DNA of 64,000 nucleotides from NCBI RefSeq assembly GCF_029873635.1, contig NC_080417.1, positions 31,856,214-31,920,213 of the forward strand, given 5' to 3'. The notes beneath the pieces are model-generated. The model was given only the letters and a program-made list of their open reading frames with translations. It was not told the DNA's origin and did not search any database. Positions 59,709-64,000 of this stretch are shown piece by piece. Numbering within the stretch: the stretch's first letter is position 1; every line of letters begins with the position of its first letter. A program made the position numbers and the translations under genes. This DNA comes from Malania oleifera (lineage: Eukaryota; Streptophyta; Magnoliopsida; Santalales; Ximeniaceae).

Positions 59709-61105
59709 AACTAAAGCTCATACAAAATTTAAAATTCAATACAGAGTATGGATTATAGATCAGTAGATCAGTATTAATGCTTATAAAATCTTTAATACGG
59801 GATATGGATGATAGAATATGGTATTATCTGATTGTTTTATAACTCTGTCCTGAACTTCTTAGAAATTGCAATTTTTTTTCTTCCCCAATCCTGTAATTTC
59901 AATGTTATGAGATGTTAAATGGAATGTGGATCATGGAATATTGCTTTATTCTATTGTGGTTATTGCACTCTGATTTGAGTTTTGAGCAGTGGAGAAAAAA
60001 TTGTAAGACAGTCCACAAATTAGTAAGGAAATGATAAAATACATATCATTAGTGAATTTGTTTCCTGATGGCAAGTTGTTTCAATTTTATAATTCAAAAT
60101 TTACCGTTCCATAACCATTCCAACGAGTAAAAAATAGCATCCATGTCTTGCCAATTACTCTTCACCAATGACCTCAATTTCTAGATCATGAAGTCTGGGT
60201 TTAGAGTTGGAGGTCTCTTTGAATTTTGAATAGATTCTTGTAGAAGTTGCCAATGGCTTGTTCTACTTTTGTGTTATGAAGATTCCAATAATTTTGATCA
60301 AATCTATGCAATTATCTCTCTTGTGAGAACTGGCTACTCTATGGAAGAAATTAATCCTACTCGTTTGCACCCATCACATAAATTTGTAGAATAGACGTTT
60401 AACTTACTATTTGTACCATGTGCTTTTTGATTTTATAGATAGTTTTTTTGGAATGCATAATGCTGTGAGTTTGTGTGTGTGTGTGTGTATCTTTTTTTTT
60501 TTTTTTTTCCCTGCATATCGAGTCACAGTGTTTATTAGCATTGGCTGCCCTCTGTCCTGGCCTTATATACTTCTTGTATACTTGATCTTCTTTACTTTAA
60601 TTAATTCTGCCTTTACCTTTCAATTTTTTTCCCATTCCTGCATGTATAAGAACAGGAACAAATATGATCAATCAAAGGTTCCTTCAATATACACTAGTGG
60701 TTATATATAGACATGGATTTCAACTCAAACCACTATCATGTGCACATACTGAATCCACTAAACTAGTTGCTAAATTCTGGGCCATTAAAACCCCAAGCTA
60801 TTCAACCTCTTCTCCATAGTATATGTGCATATATATAAGAAAACTCCAATAGCCAAGTGAAATCAGTTGGATATATCCTTGTAAGTTGTTAAACTTTACC
60901 ACTGTTAAAAATAATTGCTGTTTGGGCTGCAATTAGTTCAAGTGGCGCTAGGCCTTTAGAACTTGATTGTTTAACGCATTGTGTAGTTTCATATTGGTCT
61001 TTTGACTTACTGCCTCGGCTAGTAATACTATGTCTTGAGCTTTTTGGGAGCCAGTAATGGCTAAATTCCCTATCTTCATGGGCTGAAGGGCACCTTATTT
61101 ATCTG
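59709..61105. other. No feature recognised; simple repeats
   Basis: Contains a GT run (60471-60488) followed by a T17 run (60492-60508). No ORF has a recognisable domain; the 99-codon frame at 60411-60710 is built over these repeats. Confidence 0.35.
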
Positions 61106-61109
61106 TTTA

Positions 61110-61450
61110 GGATTTTGGTTGGTGTAGCTGGTAAGGTAGAGAAGATTATGTGGGATTTTATTTTGTATGGAGTGGGAAAGAAAAGCAATCATTTGGTTGG
61201 ATGAGAGGTTGTTTGTAGGCCTGAGTGTAGGGGAGTTATAGCCCTCGATATATTCGTGTATAAAATATTGCTATGTTGGGTAAATGCATTGACAGTTTAC
61301 CATTTCAGGTGAACTGCCTTTGGCACAGGCCATAGGGTGATTAGAAGTAACTTTGGATTGTAGGAAAATGGCTGGATGCTACTATAGGGATGAAAAATGC
61401 TTGTGGGAGTCCTTAGGGGTATATTTTTGCAAATTCCTTTGTTTTTTTAC
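61110..61450 (+). pseudogene. L1 ORF2 C-terminal remnant, plus strand
   Basis: Shifting frames read VGVAGKVEKIMWDFI, GVGKKSNHLVG, EVVCRPE and GTGHRVIRSNFGL, which follow the order of the region after the RT thumb in plant L1 ORF2 (WGG...KVCRPK...WHRVIRSKYG). Only about 110 codons remain, with stops. It is a separate insertion from the L1 at 42330-55009. Confidence 0.6.
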
Positions 61451-61617
61451 TATTGTGCATTTGTTTTCATTTATTTCTTTGAAGTTTGTGGTTGATGCTC
61501 GGTGTGTTGAATACATCCTTTTGCCTCAAAACCTCATGTCAATTTCCTTTTTTTTTTTTTCAAAAAAATAAAAATATACTGATTAGAAAACCTAATAGTT
61601 AGTAAGTTCTTATGGGT

Positions 61618-61618
61618 A

Positions 61619-61657
<39 letters not shown>
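61618..61657. repeat. AT microsatellite
   Basis: About 19 AT units. Confidence 0.9.
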
Positions 61658-62084
61658 AGTTTTCCTTTTTCTATCTTTTATTTAAATTAATGCCCAAGAA
61701 AAGGTCATGCATTTCAGCATATATGTTTGGAAATTATTTTTTGAGTTTCTAATTTATTTTTCCTTGTTTTGATTTCATTCTTGTTACTTGAAATAGGAAT
61801 ATATTAGTTGATAAAGTGATCCTCATCTATAGTAGGATCTTGAGAGTGAAGGTCCTCAGCCTTTTAAGTTTGCTAGATTTTTGGAGTGGTTTTCTATTGA
61901 AATAAAGGAATATCTTTGCTATTTGTTTAATTAATTGAATTTTTGTTTAGGTAAATGCAAAAGCAACTTAATATATTGAGAAAAAATTGAAAATTGAGTC
62001 CAAATTTTGGTATACTTGTGCATAGTTCAAGCCATTGTGTTAGTATTTGCAATGTCATTTCAAACTTAATTAGTTTTATGATAA

Positions 62085-63830
62085 AATTCATCAACGCTCT
62101 TTGAGTTTGTTGAATATGACACTCCACCCCTTGAGTTGTCCAAAACTACTAACACCCCCCACCCCCCCAAAGGTTTAATTTTATTGACAAAGAAGACCTT
62201 CTATTAGTCAACTGTTAGCCAATCGTTAAGTATGTGTAAACAAATGAATTTTATCCTTAACAAAATGATACTTTGAATGTCATCAATTTAATAAATTAAT
62301 TAAGTTGAGAAAACTAGTTAGTATTATGTCTTGAAAACTAAGTAAGCGAATTGAAGAACTAATTGGTTATCAAATTGATAGATTCAACTAGTCCAATTAC
62401 TTTTGCTCAACCAATTGACATTATGACAAAATTATTCTATTATTAATTTAAAAAAATATATATATTAAAAAATTAAGGGTAAAAGACATCGACCTTCCAT
62501 TGAGTTTTTGAAAAATTCTAGGGACCTCCCCTGAGGTTTGTCAAAAAGACACAAATCTCCCTTTGTATTTTACAAAAAGATAAGTCTTTTGAGTGGAAGT
62601 TAGTGTCTTTTTGCTAAAGCTCGGGTAAGGTTTGTGGCATGTTTAAAATCTCAAGGGAGGTCCTTGAAATTTTTGAAATCTCATAGGAGGTCCTTATCTT
62701 TTTGTCAAATCTAAGGGTGGTTATTGTCTTTTACCCAAAAATTAAAAATTGCTAATTTTTTGATGACCTAGAACTCCAACTTGGGTGAGCTCTTTGGATC
62801 CACTTAGGCGGCACCAAATTGGAGGGATGAAAACATTGTTGCCTGCCTATTAATGCATCCCTAGTAATTCACTAGGCAAACTACAAGTGGGGAAAAAAAA
62901 ATAGAAATTACTAATAAATTATTAAAAAAATACTTAGTGATGATAAGGCTACAAAATATTTGTTATACGTAATTTTCATGCAAATTAAATGACTAAATAC
63001 ATTTAAATGAAAGATAGTTTAATATTTTAAAATTTAAATAATCTATTAAACACATTGTTAAAAAAATTTGAACTAAAATTTTAAAATTTATTCTTCATAA
63101 ATTAAAGCTAGTTGAATGTTAGTTCTTCTATGTGTAAAATATGAATGCTAAAATGGATGATAAAACTCAAATTTATATTATTTGGTTGACCTTTGCTTAG
63201 GCCACTTCACCAAATTTTCTTTATTTTATCTAGGTTGCTATGTTATTAAATATTATAACCAGCCAATATGAATTGATTTTAAACTATATTTTATTTTTAA
63301 AAATATAATTAGTCATTTAATTTGCATGAAAATTGTATATAACAAAAATTTTGGAATGTTATAATTTTTTAAGTATTTTTTTTTCTGAATTATTAGTATA
63401 ATTTATTTACTTATTTTTTTATCATCTATTTTTAAAATTTGTTGAAATAATAATTTAATTATGTTGTCTTGCCTATATCAACTAGTTAGATAGGTTAGCC
63501 CAAGAACTAGTGTTCAAGTGTTACGAGTTCAATTTTCAAAACAGTGTACTTAATTGACCAATTTTCTTAACTTCATTTATTAAATTATGGTCATTTTCTT
63601 AATTTATCTTTTCACAATTGAATAAAAGGTTTGTTAAGGGTAAGTTTCATTTTTTTTTATGTCAACTTTACTATAGACTAATTATTGACTAGTGGAAGGG
63701 TGTTTTGTCCATAAAATTAAATTTCAAGGGATTTTTTTGGTAGTTCTCAAAAACTTGAAGTGTCTAATTTAAAAAACTTAGGGGAGGAGTGTCTTATTTA
63801 GTAAACTTAGGGAGTGTTGTTGGGCTTTAC
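62085..63830. mobile_element. Probable TIR element with long inverted ends
   Basis: The left end (CATCAACGCTCTTTGAGTTT, then GACACTCCACCCCTTGAG) pairs with the complement of the right end (CTTAGGGGAGGAGTGTC, AAACTTAGGGAGTGTTGTTG). Further inside, TTAATTTTATTGACAAAGAAG pairs with the complement of CTTCCACTAGTC-adjacent sequence near 63690. The arms pair loosely for 150-300 bp. No transposase is present and the exact ends and target duplication are not resolved. A MITE (62477-62736) lies inside. Confidence 0.55.
62468..62745. mobile_element. 260-bp MITE (62477-62736) with perfect 9-bp target duplication
   Basis: AAAAATTAA lies on both sides (62468-62476 and 62737-62745). The ends are GGGTAAAAGACATCGACC and the complement of GGTTATTGTCTTTTACCC, and the arms continue with paired AGGGACCTCCC / GGGAGGTCCTTGA blocks, so almost the whole element folds back. 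The 9-bp duplication suggests a Mutator-like origin. The duplicated sequence is AT-only, which lowers its weight. Confidence 0.75.
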
Positions 63831-64000
63831 CCATTAGTTTGTTGTAATTATATGTATTTTCTACCAGTTGTTGTAACCATGTGTATATCTTTAAACTTCC
63901 ATATTTTGCATAGATGTTAATTTTTAATTGGGTATTTTTTTTTTAAAGTAAGAATGCCCCACTATTTGAAGAAGTTGTTGTAATGCCCCACTAGGTTAAG
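63831..64000. other. Window end, no gene seen
   Basis: AT-rich with no supported feature. Confidence 0.3.

Overview
This is nuclear DNA of a flowering plant, most likely a eudicot. It is AT-rich, has one intron-containing host gene with GT-AG splice sites, and carries plant-type Copia, Gypsy, L1, RTE, SINE, hAT-like and Mutator-like repeats. No bacterial-style gene organisation is present, and the species cannot be told from the sequence.

The only host gene I can support is a nine-exon Maf-family nucleotide pyrophosphatase on the + strand (7121-22443, 206 aa). Its fourth intron is about 13 kb and holds hAT-like elements, a Tourist-like MITE, broken Gypsy elements, a tRNA-derived SINE with an 18-bp target-site duplication, and a short piece of plastid atpH.

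Layout. 340-5365: a minus-strand Copia element with most of pol, split by a solo LTR (2847-4877). 5366-7120: AT-rich upstream DNA with a three-copy repeat next to the gene. 7121-22443: the Maf gene. 22713-23990, 36639-37712 and 40530-41870: copies of one tandemly duplicated AT-rich block. 23991-36628: a long-TIR DNA element with a 10-bp target duplication, containing a 10.6-kb LTR retrotransposon (25634-36245) that itself holds a solo LTR (31427-33422). 37960-40421: an RTE-type LINE with a small LTR remnant in its RT. 42330-55009: a minus-strand L1-type LINE with a perfect 16-bp target duplication, split by a solo LTR (45243-47409) and by a truncated Gypsy element (50011 to about 53850). 55061-57174 and 57764-59370: two more members of the 10-bp-duplication TIR family. 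59380-64000: a GC-rich block, an L1 remnant, a 260-bp MITE with a 9-bp duplication and a larger inverted repeat.

Two systems deserve attention. One is the family of non-autonomous TIR elements that make exact 10-bp duplications; their arms share a hairpin (AATCTCGCTACTTGAAGTAGCGAGATT-like) often followed by a CACGTG box. The other is the LTR retrotransposon with 2-kb LTRs: it has a Copia-type gag and no visible pol, but carries a second gene (putative plant transposon protein domain) behind its own motif-rich leader and TATA box. Related LTRs elsewhere in the window share the same array of TCGRCCGAAC-like motifs upstream of their TATA boxes. Almost every transposon ORF is broken, so the window is a layered record of insertions rather than a set of working genes.
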